Positions 17,324-25,585 of a DNA stretch of 64,000 nucleotides are shown here, piece by piece. The DNA is from Yersinia canariae (GTDB lineage: Bacteria; Pseudomonadota; Gammaproteobacteria; Enterobacterales; Enterobacteriaceae): positions 992,001 through 1,056,000 of the forward strand of contig NZ_CP043727.1 in the NCBI RefSeq assembly GCF_009831415.1, written 5' to 3'. Each line of letters opens with the position of its first letter. Position 1 is the first letter of the stretch. The notes beneath the pieces are model-generated. The model was not told where the DNA came from and did no database searches. It worked only from the letters and a program-made list of their open reading frames with translations. The position numbers were made by a program, and so were the translations under genes.

Positions 17324-17374
17324 ATGCACCTGCTTACACTATTAAAAAGGATGATTGTGCGAATGCGCATAACA

Positions 17375-17392
17375 CCCCGGCGTATACCGGGG
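17375..17392 (-). promoter_or_regulatory. Intercistronic hairpin between fmdA and amiC
   Basis: CCCCGG (17375-17380) and CCGGGG (17387-17392) form a GC-only stem 8 bases after the fmdA stop. It probably reduces read-through or stabilises the upstream message, lowering regulator synthesis relative to enzyme. Confidence 0.45.
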
Positions 17393-17399
17393 ATAGGGA

Positions 17400-18389
17400 T
17401 TATTGTGCCAATAGCTCTTTGTTAAGCATCGCGCCGACGGTGTATTTGGGGTCGACCATGTTACCCAGCCGCACTTTGCCGCATTGGCTGAGCAGCATGT
17501 AGGCATCCCATTGCTCGAAGCCGAAATCGGCCACCAACCAGTAAATCAGGTCACGGTAAGCAATGCGGGTGGCATCCTCTAACGGACGTGCGCTACCAAT
17601 ACTCATGATGGTTTCGGCGTTTTCCATCCGTGGCCAGGAGAGCTGCCAGTTTTTAATCAAATCCACTTTGATGGTGGTGATTGAGGCAAACTCCACGGCG
17701 GTGCCGCAAATTTCCCCATCCCCCTGACAGGCATGGGCATCACCAATAAACAGGCGGCCGCCGGGGGCGCGTACCGGCAGATAAGTAATGCTGCCCGGCC
17801 CGATATCTGGCACATCCATATTCCCGCCATGATTATCCGGTGTCAGTGAATTGATTGAGTCAATTTCCGGCGACACACTCAGGGTGCCAATATGCGGTTT
17901 GTAGGGCAGGGTGTGGCGCTCGCTCCAGTAGACTTTTTCGCAGTCCAGCTTAATCATGCGGACTTTTTCTGGCAGTGGGTCATTGAGCATGGCGGTCAAA
18001 TCTGTGCCGGTCAGCCCACCAAAATGGGGGATCATGGCGCAGATGCCGTGCGGATTAACACCACGCGGCAACATGGATTCAATATAGACTGCAATCACAT
18101 CCCCTTTCTCAGCACCATTGACCATGATGGGGCCATTCTGCGGGTTGAGAAACGGCATTTTGAGCAGTTGGCTCGGGATATCTTGCTCTGAGCTAATCGC
18201 TCCCTCGAAAGCATCTCGCGTGTCTACAATCACCCGGTCACCGGGTTCAATTGTCAGAACTGGCGTCGAGTAGGGGCCGATGGTGTAGTGAAACTCTTTT
18301 TGCATTTCTTCCGTCAAATGGTGAGTAACCGGTTTACGTCCGGCACCGACTCCGCGTTTTACCATGATTGATTCTTCCAGCCATTTCAT
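17400..18389 (-). CDS. fmdA: Formamidase/acetamidase (FmdA type)
   Basis: A 329-residue cytoplasmic amidase of the acetamidase/formamidase family, which releases ammonia from formamide or other short amides. Landmarks are GPMVNGAEKGDVIAVYIES-type beta structure (here GPIMVNGAEKGDVIAVY), IPHFGGLTG, HGGNMDVPDIGPGSITYLPV and LFIGDAHACQGDGEICGTAVE, with metal-coordinating His and Asp positions. Some relatives run to about 400 residues; this is a shorter form. The ATG at 18389 follows GGAG; an internal ATG 8 codons on is a possible alternative. It sits between transporter and sensor genes, so its substrate should be the imported amide. Confidence 0.88.
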   Translation of the reverse strand: MKWLEESIMVKRGVGAGRKPVTHHLTEEMQKEFHYTIGPYSTPVLTIEPGDRVIVDTRDAFEGAISSEQDIPSQLLKMPFLNPQNGPIMVNGAEKGDVIAVYIESMLPRGVNPHGICAMIPHFGGLTGTDLTAMLNDPLPEKVRMIKLDCEKVYWSERHTLPYKPHIGTLSVSPEIDSINSLTPDNHGGNMDVPDIGPGSITYLPVRAPGGRLFIGDAHACQGDGEICGTAVEFASITTIKVDLIKNWQLSWPRMENAETIMSIGSARPLEDATRIAYRDLIYWLVADFGFEQWDAYMLLSQCGKVRLGNMVDPKYTVGAMLNKELLAQ

Positions 18390-18420
18390 TAGCAATTCTC
18401 CATGTAATAAGGGCATCGGG

Positions 18421-19140
18421 TTACAGCGCCAGATGACGGCGCATTAAAAGATCATCAGAAAGTTGTTGTTGTGAAAGGGTTTCTACCACTTGGCCTTTAT
18501 CCATCACCGCACAACGTTGCGCAGCTCGCTGGATCATCGCGATATCCTGTTCAACCAAAATCACGGCCACATGCAGTTCGCGAGCAATGCGGACCAAGGT
18601 ATCGGCAATGATGTTGACGATAGAGGGCTGAACCCCCTCAGAGGGCTCATCGAGCAGTAATACTTTGGGCGAACCGACCAACGCTCTGGCGATAGCCAAT
18701 TGCTGTTGCTCGCCGCCACTCATGGTGCCGGCTTTTTGTTTGAGTCTTTGGCGCAAAATCGGGAAGTAATCGAGCACCCGCTCCAGTACATCTTTAGCAA
18801 ACTCACGGTGTTCACGGACAAACTGCATGCCGACTTGCAGATTCTCTGCCACGGTCAAACCAGCAAACACTTCTCGCCCTTGCGGGACGTAACCAATACC
18901 TAAACGGGCGCGGCGCTGCGGCGAGGCCTGAGTGATGTCGATTTCGCCCAGCAGAATGCTGCCTTGTTTCGTGGCCACCGCGCCAATTAAGGTGCGCATC
19001 AGTGTGGTTTTCCCCACCCCATTGCGGCCAATCAGACCCAACACTTCCGCCGCATGCAGTTGCAGCGTGACACCATTGAGCACTTGCCCGCCGCCATAAC
19101 CGCCGGTCAGACCCTCTATTTGTAAAACCACGTTATTCAT
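18421..19140 (-). CDS. Amide/urea-type ABC transporter ATPase (LivF/UrtE-like)
   Basis: A 239-residue cytoplasmic ATPase. Walker A is GRNGVGKTT, the signature is MSGGEQQQLAIARAL, Walker B is LLLDEPSEGVQPSI (the E-G-V-Q-P run is typical of UrtE), and the switch His is replaced by Gln in LVEQD as is usual in LivF. Its start overlaps the preceding ATPase gene by the ATGA arrangement. It pairs with the 19137-19871 product to drive the two permeases. UrtE-like features and the amidase downstream point to urea or short amides as substrate. Confidence 0.9.
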   Translation of the reverse strand: MNNVVLQIEGLTGGYGGGQVLNGVTLQLHAAEVLGLIGRNGVGKTTLMRTLIGAVATKQGSILLGEIDITQASPQRRARLGIGYVPQGREVFAGLTVAENLQVGMQFVREHREFAKDVLERVLDYFPILRQRLKQKAGTMSGGEQQQLAIARALVGSPKVLLLDEPSEGVQPSIVNIIADTLVRIARELHVAVILVEQDIAMIQRAAQRCAVMDKGQVVETLSQQQLSDDLLMRRHLAL

Positions 19141-19871
19141 ACCGCTTTCCCCAAATAGATATCCGCGACATCCTCACGCGCCAGCACCTCAGCAGCATTG
19201 CCATCAGCAAAAACTTGCCCACCATGGAGGACGGTGACCTGTGAGGCAATTTGGCGCACGAATGTCATGTCGTGCTCCACCACCATCAGTGTCAGTCCGT
19301 CACTTTGCATCTGCTTAATCAGCTCGCCAGTGAGATAGGTTTCATCGATAGATAAGCCCGCAACGGGTTCATCGAGCATCAACAAAGTGGGTTGCAGTGA
19401 CACCGCCATGGCAATTTCCAGCCACTGTTTTTTGCCGTGAGACAAATTACCGGCCAGTTGGTGGTATTCAGCGCTGAGCTTAAAGCGCTCGAGTAGCTCA
19501 TCGACACTGGCCGCTTGTGAGCGAACTTCAGGCCGTAAGTGACTGAGTGACAACTGCAAATGTTGTTCAACCGTCAGTTCAGGGAAGATGCCGGGGATCT
19601 GAAATTTAATGCTCATGCCCATCCGAATGCGCTGGAAGGGCGCTAAGGTATTCAGCCGTCGATTGAAAAAGCGAATATCCCCATCGCTTGGTGTATGTTC
19701 GCCAGTCAGTAATTTGAAAAAGGTGCTTTTACCTGCGCCATTCGGGCCAATGACACAGCGCACTTCACCGCGACGTATTTGTAAATCAACTTGATTGATA
19801 ACCTGAATGCCACCGAAGCGCTTGCTCAGGCCACGGGTTTCGAGGATCAAATCTTGTGCTACCTGACTCAT
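19137..19871 (-). CDS. Amide/urea-type ABC transporter ATPase (LivG/UrtD-like)
   Basis: A 244-residue cytoplasmic ATPase: Walker A GPNGAGKST, then MGMSIKFQIPGIFPELTVEQHLQLSL, signature LSHGKKQWLEIAMAV (the SHGxKQWLEI form is typical of UrtD), Walker B LLMLDEPVAGL and VVEHDMTFVR. The start at 19871 (MSQVAQDLILET) is taken because the upstream part of the open frame overlaps the permease gene. It overlaps both neighbours by 4 bases. Confidence 0.9.
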   Translation of the reverse strand: MSQVAQDLILETRGLSKRFGGIQVINQVDLQIRRGEVRCVIGPNGAGKSTFFKLLTGEHTPSDGDIRFFNRRLNTLAPFQRIRMGMSIKFQIPGIFPELTVEQHLQLSLSHLRPEVRSQAASVDELLERFKLSAEYHQLAGNLSHGKKQWLEIAMAVSLQPTLLMLDEPVAGLSIDETYLTGELIKQMQSDGLTLMVVEHDMTFVRQIASQVTVLHGGQVFADGNAAEVLAREDVADIYLGKAV

Positions 19872-20926
19872 AGCGATTCCCCTTTTTTCCGACGTGGCGC
19901 AGACAAACGGCTGATTTTTTCTGCCAGCCAAGGTAATAAACCATTGGGTGCGGCCAGCACCACAAACAGCAGAATGGCCCCTAGCAGGATCATGGCGTAT
20001 TCGCTGCCATAGATTGCCAACCATTGAGATAACCACACCAGCAGAGCGGTAATAACCACGGTGCCGAAAATATTCTTACGCCCAGCGGTCGCCACCCAGA
20101 TAACCGGCATAGCCGCGGCAGTTAGCCCCATCGAGGACGGCGTAATATAAGAACCCCACAAGGTATACAGCGCGCCCGATAAGCCGGAGAGCACACCGCC
20201 GAGCACGAACACCAATAATTGATAGCGGCGGATATCAATACCGAGCATTTCTGCCCGACGCGGATTCTCACGGATAGAGGCCAGTGTCAGGCCAAAATTA
20301 GAGCGCAATAGCCGCCGAACACCCCAATAAACACCGGCAAGCAGCAGGATAATCAGGTAATAAAAGGCATTGCCCTCCAGTGCCAGCAATTTACCGTCAA
20401 ACCACGGCAGGGAGAGCGGCGGCATACCTGACATACCATTGAAACCATTCAGTCGCGCGCTGCCGATAGCCCATTGCGGGCCTGCGGTTTGCGACATAAA
20501 GGTTTCCAATACCAAGGTGAAGGACAGGGTCACAATACCGATAAAAATACCGGTCACCCCGCCGTAAAACATCAGATACCCCAATGCCGCTGCCACGGTG
20601 GCCGCGACCAGCAGTGCCATGACTAAACCCGACCAAGTGGAGAGCACGCCATCGCCAAAATTCAGCGTCATCACGCCGTAGGTGTAACCGGCAAGGCCGA
20701 AGAACGCGGTTTGCCCGAAAGATAAAATACCGCCATGCCCCCACATTGCAGCCAATCCGATAGCACAGAAAGTCCACAGTAGGAAGTAGGAGAAATCGCC
20801 TATCATGGCACTATCGACGACTAACGGCAGTGCGAGTGCGCCCGCCAGAATAAGCAGTGCCGCCAGACGAGTTGTGGACGGCGAGCGCTGCTTTGCCGTC
20901 GATAAATTAAGAGAAGTCGTTGTCAC
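19868..20926 (-). CDS. Amide/urea-type ABC transporter permease (LivM/UrtC-like)
   Basis: A 352-residue inner-membrane permease of the branched-chain/urea family, with about nine hydrophobic segments. Family marks are GHGGILSFGQTAFFGLAGYTYGV near the N-terminus and the cytoplasmic coupling loop IRENPRRAEMLGIDIRRYQLLVFVLGGVLSGLSGALY. The long N-terminal soluble stretch (about 20 residues) and basic C-terminal tail are ordinary. It is separated from the second permease gene by 9 bases. Confidence 0.92.
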   Translation of the reverse strand: MTTTSLNLSTAKQRSPSTTRLAALLILAGALALPLVVDSAMIGDFSYFLLWTFCAIGLAAMWGHGGILSFGQTAFFGLAGYTYGVMTLNFGDGVLSTWSGLVMALLVAATVAAALGYLMFYGGVTGIFIGIVTLSFTLVLETFMSQTAGPQWAIGSARLNGFNGMSGMPPLSLPWFDGKLLALEGNAFYYLIILLLAGVYWGVRRLLRSNFGLTLASIRENPRRAEMLGIDIRRYQLLVFVLGGVLSGLSGALYTLWGSYITPSSMGLTAAAMPVIWVATAGRKNIFGTVVITALLVWLSQWLAIYGSEYAMILLGAILLFVVLAAPNGLLPWLAEKISRLSAPRRKKGESL

Positions 20927-20935
20927 ATTCAGCTC

Positions 20936-21805
20936 CTAGCGGTTACGGGTAAATAGGCTGCCAACACCGTTTGGCAATAAGCGGATAACCAATACGGCGG
21001 TGACCAGTAAGCCAATTTGCCCGGCTAGTTGCCCATACCAGGAGTTCAGCCCCGTTTGTATCGCGCCTAATGCAATCGCTGCAGGAATGGTGCCAACAAG
21101 AACATTTGCACCACCAACCACCACGGAAACAAAGGCTTGAACAATAAAACTGCTGCCCATAGTGGGAACCGCGGTCAATGTTGGGGCATAAATGGCTCCT
21201 GCCAATCCGGCCAGCCCTGCGCCTAGCGCGAATGTCAGTGTATAAATACGGTCAGTTTCTAACCCCAGGCAGGAGGCCATACGGGCGTTTTGAATGGTGG
21301 CTCTGGCGCAGACGCCGTAATTGGTGTGGAAGAACAGCCAATAGAGCACCATTAAGATGGCAATAGCGAAGAAGGGCAGCAAAGCGCGATAAGTGGCAAA
21401 AGAGTATTCACCGAGGGTGAAAGAGCCGAACGGGGTAGACAACCCCTCCAATGATGGGCCGGCAATTAGTAACATACTTTGCTGAACAATCAGACTGATA
21501 GCCCAGGTTGCCACGACCGAATCATATAAACGGCCATAGAGATGGCGTACGACCAAGCGCTCGACCACTCCGCCGAAGAACGCCGCTGCCAAGGTTCCGG
21601 CCAGCATGGCGAAAGGCAGTGGCAGGCCCGCTTTATTCATCAGGATGGTGACATAAGCACCACACATAATGAATTCGCCGTGTGCCAGATTGATCACGCC
21701 CATCATGCCGAAAATAACCGCCAGCCCCAGTGCTGCCAGCACCAGATAGGCGAAGTTATCGCCAAACTGATAAATCACCGAATAAAGAAAGGATAGCGTT
21801 AACAT
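20936..21805 (-). CDS. Amide/urea-type ABC transporter permease (LivH/UrtB-like)
   Basis: A 289-residue inner-membrane permease. Visible motifs are VIFGMMGVINLAHGEFIMCGAYVT near the start and the coupling loop ATIQNARMASCLGLETDRIYTLTFALGAGLAGLAGAIYAPT. The start at 21805 (MLTLSFLYSVIYQFGDNFAYL) is chosen by homology; its ribosome-binding site is weak. It follows the binding-protein gene by about 97 bases and pairs with the 19868-20926 product. Confidence 0.9.
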   Translation of the reverse strand: MLTLSFLYSVIYQFGDNFAYLVLAALGLAVIFGMMGVINLAHGEFIMCGAYVTILMNKAGLPLPFAMLAGTLAAAFFGGVVERLVVRHLYGRLYDSVVATWAISLIVQQSMLLIAGPSLEGLSTPFGSFTLGEYSFATYRALLPFFAIAILMVLYWLFFHTNYGVCARATIQNARMASCLGLETDRIYTLTFALGAGLAGLAGAIYAPTLTAVPTMGSSFIVQAFVSVVVGGANVLVGTIPAAIALGAIQTGLNSWYGQLAGQIGLLVTAVLVIRLLPNGVGSLFTRNR

Positions 21806-21902
21806 CGTTTGGCAATCCCGAGTGTCCTGAATGACACCATTGAAAATGGAGAACACAGGGAAGCTCGCCACCGGCGGTCACTTCCCTCCAAAGTCGCCAA
21901 AT

Positions 21903-23165
21903 TTAGGCTTTTTTCGGCGGAGATGACGGCGTGTACTGGCTGTTATCCGGCTTCACCGGCAAGTTACAACCGGCTTCACCCAACCAATACGGTTTGATGT
22001 CCGTCCACACTTTCGGGATTTCAATCGAGTGGTCATCTTTCACATGGGCCAGATAGATGGTGTGGCTCAAATGGTGGCTTTTTGGATCGATACAGACCTT
22101 CCCTGAAGGGCCATCTGTACAAATATCACCGCTTTCCAGTGACTTACGCACCGCCTCCATATCAGTGCTACCTGCTTTTTCTACGGCGGCTTTGTAGAGA
22201 TAAACCGCGTCATAAGCATTGGCCGCTTCCTGATTGATGTAAGGCTCATTCGGGAATTTGGCGTGGAAGCGCTGTTTGAAGTCATTGCTGGCTGGGGTAT
22301 CCACCTCTTCAATGTAGTTAGCGGTGATATACATATCTTTCAGTGCTGGCGCTTTAAAGCGTTTGTGTTCATAGGCTTGGCCAACATTGACGGAGCTACC
22401 CATCGGCAAATTGAGTTTTGCTGCGGCTTGTTGCTCGTAATAAGAGGATTGGTTGGCCCCAACCAACAAGGTCATCACGAAATCAGGTTTGGCTTTTTGG
22501 ATGTTTTGAATGGTTTGGCCAAATTGCGAGACACTCAGCGGGATAAACTCCTCGCCCACCATGGTGCCGCCATTCTCTTCCACAATTTTACGCACCCATT
22601 CAGCCGAGATTTGCCCGAAATTATAGTCGGCGGCGATGGTGTAAACTTTTTTGCCGTACTTCTCCATCATCCACGGAATCAAGGTTGAGAACTGTTGTTC
22701 AGGCACGGCACCAGTGACGAAAACATTGGAGTCGCAGACGCCGCCTTCGTACTGATTGTTATACCAATAAAGTTGTTTTTCGCGATCCATAATGGGGCGG
22801 ATAGCTTCGCGTGAAGCACTGGAAAATGCCCCGAATATTACATCCACTTTGTCATTTTTAATTAAGCGGCGGGCCATTTGTTGAAAACGGGTGTTATCAG
22901 ATTGCGTATCGTATTTAACCAATTCGATTTGGCGTCCGAGTATGCCGCCTTTGGCATTAATTTCTTCTACAGCAAGTTCTGTGGCATGAATTTTGGGGAT
23001 AACCGGCAAGGCAAAGTTACCGGATGCATCTTCCAGCAAACCAATTTTTACCGGATTTTCTGCCGCCATCGACATCCCTGAGTAAGTCACGGCAAATGCA
23101 GCGGCCAGCGCGATTGAGAGTGTGGTGTGATGACACTTTATTTTGGACCATTTTGTGATGAACAT
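21903..23165 (-). CDS. Amide/urea-type ABC transporter substrate-binding protein
   Basis: A 420-residue periplasmic protein. It has a basic N-terminus, a hydrophobic core and a likely signal-peptidase site after SGMSMAA (about residue 35). The mature protein begins ENPVKIGLLEDASGNFALPVIPKIHATELAVEEINAKGG. Conserved segments are VIFGAFSSASREAIRPI, YWYNNQYEGGVCDSNVFVTGAVPEQQ and ADYNFGQISAEWVRKIVEENGG, the pattern of UrtA/FmdD-type binding proteins. The start has CAGGGG upstream. It is first in the operon, directly after the leader terminator, and ends in a Pro/Ser/Lys-rich tail. Confidence 0.92.
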   Translation of the reverse strand: MFITKWSKIKCHHTTLSIALAAAFAVTYSGMSMAAENPVKIGLLEDASGNFALPVIPKIHATELAVEEINAKGGILGRQIELVKYDTQSDNTRFQQMARRLIKNDKVDVIFGAFSSASREAIRPIMDREKQLYWYNNQYEGGVCDSNVFVTGAVPEQQFSTLIPWMMEKYGKKVYTIAADYNFGQISAEWVRKIVEENGGTMVGEEFIPLSVSQFGQTIQNIQKAKPDFVMTLLVGANQSSYYEQQAAAKLNLPMGSSVNVGQAYEHKRFKAPALKDMYITANYIEEVDTPASNDFKQRFHAKFPNEPYINQEAANAYDAVYLYKAAVEKAGSTDMEAVRKSLESGDICTDGPSGKVCIDPKSHHLSHTIYLAHVKDDHSIEIPKVWTDIKPYWLGEAGCNLPVKPDNSQYTPSSPPKKA

Positions 23166-23210
23166 AAGTACCCCTGGCATTGGTTAAAAGGTAGGTCTGA
23201 AAAAAAGCCA

Positions 23211-23251
23211 AAAAAAAAGCCCGGCAAAGTCTGAAAGACATTGCGAGGGCT
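23211..23251 (-). terminator. Leader terminator of the amide operon (probable AmiR target)
   Basis: Read on the minus strand: AGCCC, then GCAATGTCT, a 3-base loop, AGACTTTGC, then GGGCT and eight Ts. The stem has 13 pairs with one mismatch and a small bulge. It lies between the promoter at 23308-23337 and the binding-protein start at 23165, so full-length operon mRNA requires read-through. Since the operon encodes an ANTAR antiterminator, this is the expected control point. Two unambiguous ANTAR hexaloops were not identified by eye between promoter and terminator. Confidence 0.8.
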
Positions 23252-23307
23252 CTATTGCCATAACCACAAGCCGACAACGTTGGCGTTCTTGCGGAGAAGT
23301 CAGGGTC

Positions 23308-23337
23308 ACTATAAAAAGCAATTCGCGTTATTGTCAA
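23308..23337 (-). promoter_or_regulatory. Sigma-70 promoter of the amide operon
   Basis: On the minus strand a perfect -35 TTGACA (23332-23337) is 18 bases from a -10 TATAGT (23308-23313). Transcription should start near 23301, giving a leader of about 135 bases that includes the terminator. A strong unregulated promoter is typical of antitermination systems. Confidence 0.75.
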
Positions 23338-23572
23338 CGAAGAATTTTCAATAAAAATCAAATAGTAAAATTGAAAAATGTTGCACTAAATCGGGGCTTT
23401 CAGTTGCACAAAAATAGCTCATTGATTTGGCAACTGATCATTGGCGCTGACAGTGGGTGAAAAAAGGGGAAAGGGCAAAATCGTCGGGAAAGGCATGACG
23501 GGAGCGGGCAAACGAGGTTAATTAATTGCACCAGTGGAGTGCTTAAAAAATATTCAAAAATTTATTAGTCAC

Positions 23573-23600
23573 GCCCCTCCGGTGAGGACACCGGAGGGGC
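23573..23600 (-). terminator. Terminator-like hairpin after fumA
   Basis: GCCCCTCCGGTG (23573-23584) and CACCGGAGGGGC (23589-23600) form a 12-base perfect GC-rich stem with a 4-base loop, 7 bases past the fumarase stop. The following tract is only A/T-rich, with five Ts about 12 bases on. The region 23338-23572 upstream of the amide promoter holds no gene. Confidence 0.75.
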
Positions 23601-23607
23601 ATTGAGA

Positions 23608-25251
23608 TTAACCGCAGCGGTTACATTTCGAGGCCTGAATCTGCTGGAAGAAATCATTACCTTTATCATCTACCAAGATAAAGGCCGGGAAGTCTTCCAC
23701 TTCAATTTTCCAGATGGCTTCCATACCCAATTCAGGATATTCCACACACTCCAGGCTCTTGATGCTATTTTGCGCTAAGACTGCGGCCGGGCCGCCGATA
23801 CTGCCTAAATAGAAGCCGCCGTGTTTGTGACAGGCATCGGTCACTTGCTGGCTACGGTTGCCTTTCGCCAGCATGATCATGCTGCCGCCATGGGATTGCA
23901 GCAGATCAACATACGAGTCCATGCGCCCTGCGGTGGTTGGGCCAAGTGAACCAGAAGCATAACCTTCTGGGGTTTTGGCTGGCCCCGCGTAGTAGATTGG
24001 ATGGTCTTTAATGTATTGCGGCAAACCTTCGCCATTATCCAGCCGCTCTTTTAGCTTGGCGTGGGCAATATCACGGCCAACAATAATAGTGCCGGTCAAT
24101 GACAGACGGGTAGAAACCGGGTACTGCGACAGCTCTTTTAAGATATCGGCCATTGGGCGGTTAAGGTTGATTTTAACCACTTTGCCTTCGTTGCTCTGGC
24201 GCAAATGCTCGGGAATATATTTGCCTGGGTTTTGCTCCAGTTTTTCCAGCCAGATACCTTTGCGGTTAATTTTGCCTTTGATATTTCGGTCAGCAGAGCA
24301 GGAAACGCCCATTCCGACCGGGCAGGATGCGCCGTGGCGAGGCAGACGCACAACGCGAACATCATGAGCAAAGTATTTGCCACCAAATTGCGCGCCAAGG
24401 CCCAAGTCTTGTGCAGCTTCCAGCAGCTCTTGCTCCAGCGCGATATCACGGAAAGCTTGCCCGTGCTCATTCCCTTGTGTCGGCAGGCCATCATAATATT
24501 TGGTCGAGGCCAATTTGACGGTTTTGAGGGTGCTTTCAGCCGAGGTGCCGCCGATAACAAAAGCAATATGGTAGGGCGGGCAGGCCGCTGTACCCAAGGT
24601 GCGCATTTTCTCCACCAGATAGTCTTTCAACTTACCCGGTGACAACAGCGCTTTGGTTTCCTGATACAGATAGGTTTTATTTGCTGAACCGCCGCCTTTG
24701 GTGACAAACAGGAATTTGTAATCCTCACCTTCAGTGCTGTAAAGGTCGATTTGCGCGGGCAGATTGGTGCCGGTGTTCACTTCTTTGTACATATCCAGCG
24801 CCGCGTTTTGCGAGTAGCGCAGGTTATCTTCAATAAAAGTGTTATACACGCCGCGTGACAGGGCTTCAGCATCGTTACCGCCAGTCCAGACGCGTTGGCC
24901 TTTTTTCCCAACGATAATGGCGGTGCCGGTATCCTGGCAGGTCGGTAAAATCCCTTTGGCTGAGATTTCCGAATTGCGTAGGAATTGCAGAGCAACATAT
25001 TTGTCATTTTCGCTGGCTTCCGGGTCATCCAAAATCGCGGCAACTTGTTTTTGGTGAGCGGGGCGGAGCAGGAATGAGGCGTCGTGGAAAGCATGTTGGG
25101 CGAGGAGGGTCAGGGCTTCTGGCTCGACTTTAAGAATGTCGTGGCCTTCAAACTGTGCTACCGAGACATGATTATTACTGACAAGGTAATACTCAGTATC
25201 GTCTTCCTTTAACGGGAAGGGATCCTGATAGTGGAACGGTTTGTTTGACAT
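23608..25251 (-). CDS. fumA: Class I fumarate hydratase (aerobic type, FumA/FumB)
   Basis: A 547-residue cytoplasmic [4Fe-4S] enzyme that interconverts fumarate and malate in the TCA cycle. The first cluster ligand is Cys105 in PTCQDTGTA; the others are expected in [15 protein letters not shown] and [12 protein letters not shown]. The N-terminal alpha and C-terminal beta parts are fused as in E. coli FumA/FumB, and length is the same (548 in E. coli). The C-terminus ends CNRCG, an extra cysteine pair. It is a single-gene unit with its own terminator, inserted between two catabolic operons. FumA and FumB cannot be separated by eye. Confidence 0.93.
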   Translation of the reverse strand: MSNKPFHYQDPFPLKEDDTEYYLVSNNHVSVAQFEGHDILKVEPEALTLLAQHAFHDASFLLRPAHQKQVAAILDDPEASENDKYVALQFLRNSEISAKGILPTCQDTGTAIIVGKKGQRVWTGGNDAEALSRGVYNTFIEDNLRYSQNAALDMYKEVNTGTNLPAQIDLYSTEGEDYKFLFVTKGGGSANKTYLYQETKALLSPGKLKDYLVEKMRTLGTAACPPYHIAFVIGGTSAESTLKTVKLASTKYYDGLPTQGNEHGQAFRDIALEQELLEAAQDLGLGAQFGGKYFAHDVRVVRLPRHGASCPVGMGVSCSADRNIKGKINRKGIWLEKLEQNPGKYIPEHLRQSNEGKVVKINLNRPMADILKELSQYPVSTRLSLTGTIIVGRDIAHAKLKERLDNGEGLPQYIKDHPIYYAGPAKTPEGYASGSLGPTTAGRMDSYVDLLQSHGGSMIMLAKGNRSQQVTDACHKHGGFYLGSIGGPAAVLAQNSIKSLECVEYPELGMEAIWKIEVEDFPAFILVDDKGNDFFQQIQASKCNRCG

Positions 25252-25335
25252 ATTTTTCTCACATTCAACATCAGTTAGCGAAAGTGTTCGATAACAGAAA
25301 CAATCGTTAGCGGAACCAAGTCGATATTTTTTTAC

Positions 25336-25394
25336 TATCCCCTTCGAATTGAAGTTGCAGAGCCGTTAGCCGCGCACCCATTTCTTTAGGGATA
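25336..25394. repeat. Possible remnant of an ERIC-type element
   Basis: A 59-base stretch bounded by TATCCC (25336-25341) and GGGATA (25389-25394), with CCTTCGAATTGAAGTTGCAG inside the left end. The ends resemble those of ERIC elements, but the inner blocks are missing. It lies in the 334-base gap between fumA and the kinase gene. Confidence 0.3.
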
Positions 25395-25442
25395 TGACTT
25401 TAACAAGGATTTTACTATAGATTGTCAGTGCGAGGCGACGGC

Positions 25443-25466
25443 CCCACCCTCTTTATAAAGGGTGGG
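25443..25466 (-). terminator. Hairpin downstream of the sugar kinase operon
   Basis: CCCACCCT (25443-25450) and AGGGTGGG (25459-25466) form an 8-base stem with an A/T-rich loop, about 120 bases past the kinase stop. There is no poly-T on the minus strand, so it is only a probable end of transcript. The rest of 25252-25585 shows fumA promoter-side sequence and no gene. Confidence 0.45.
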
Positions 25467-25585
25467 TCTCATTTTCCGCACTTATCGATGGCTCTGACAG
25501 GATGATGGTGGGACACTGGCCGACCGCCAGTATATTACACTGCAATAACAGCGCTTTTCATCGCTAAACTCCGCATGTCTCGCCG

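Noticed and set aside
23252..23301. Two ANTAR hexaloop hairpins in the amide leader
   Set aside because: Short stems such as TTCT/AGAA and GCC/GGC exist, but no pair with six-base loops carrying A1 and G4 could be set out convincingly by eye.
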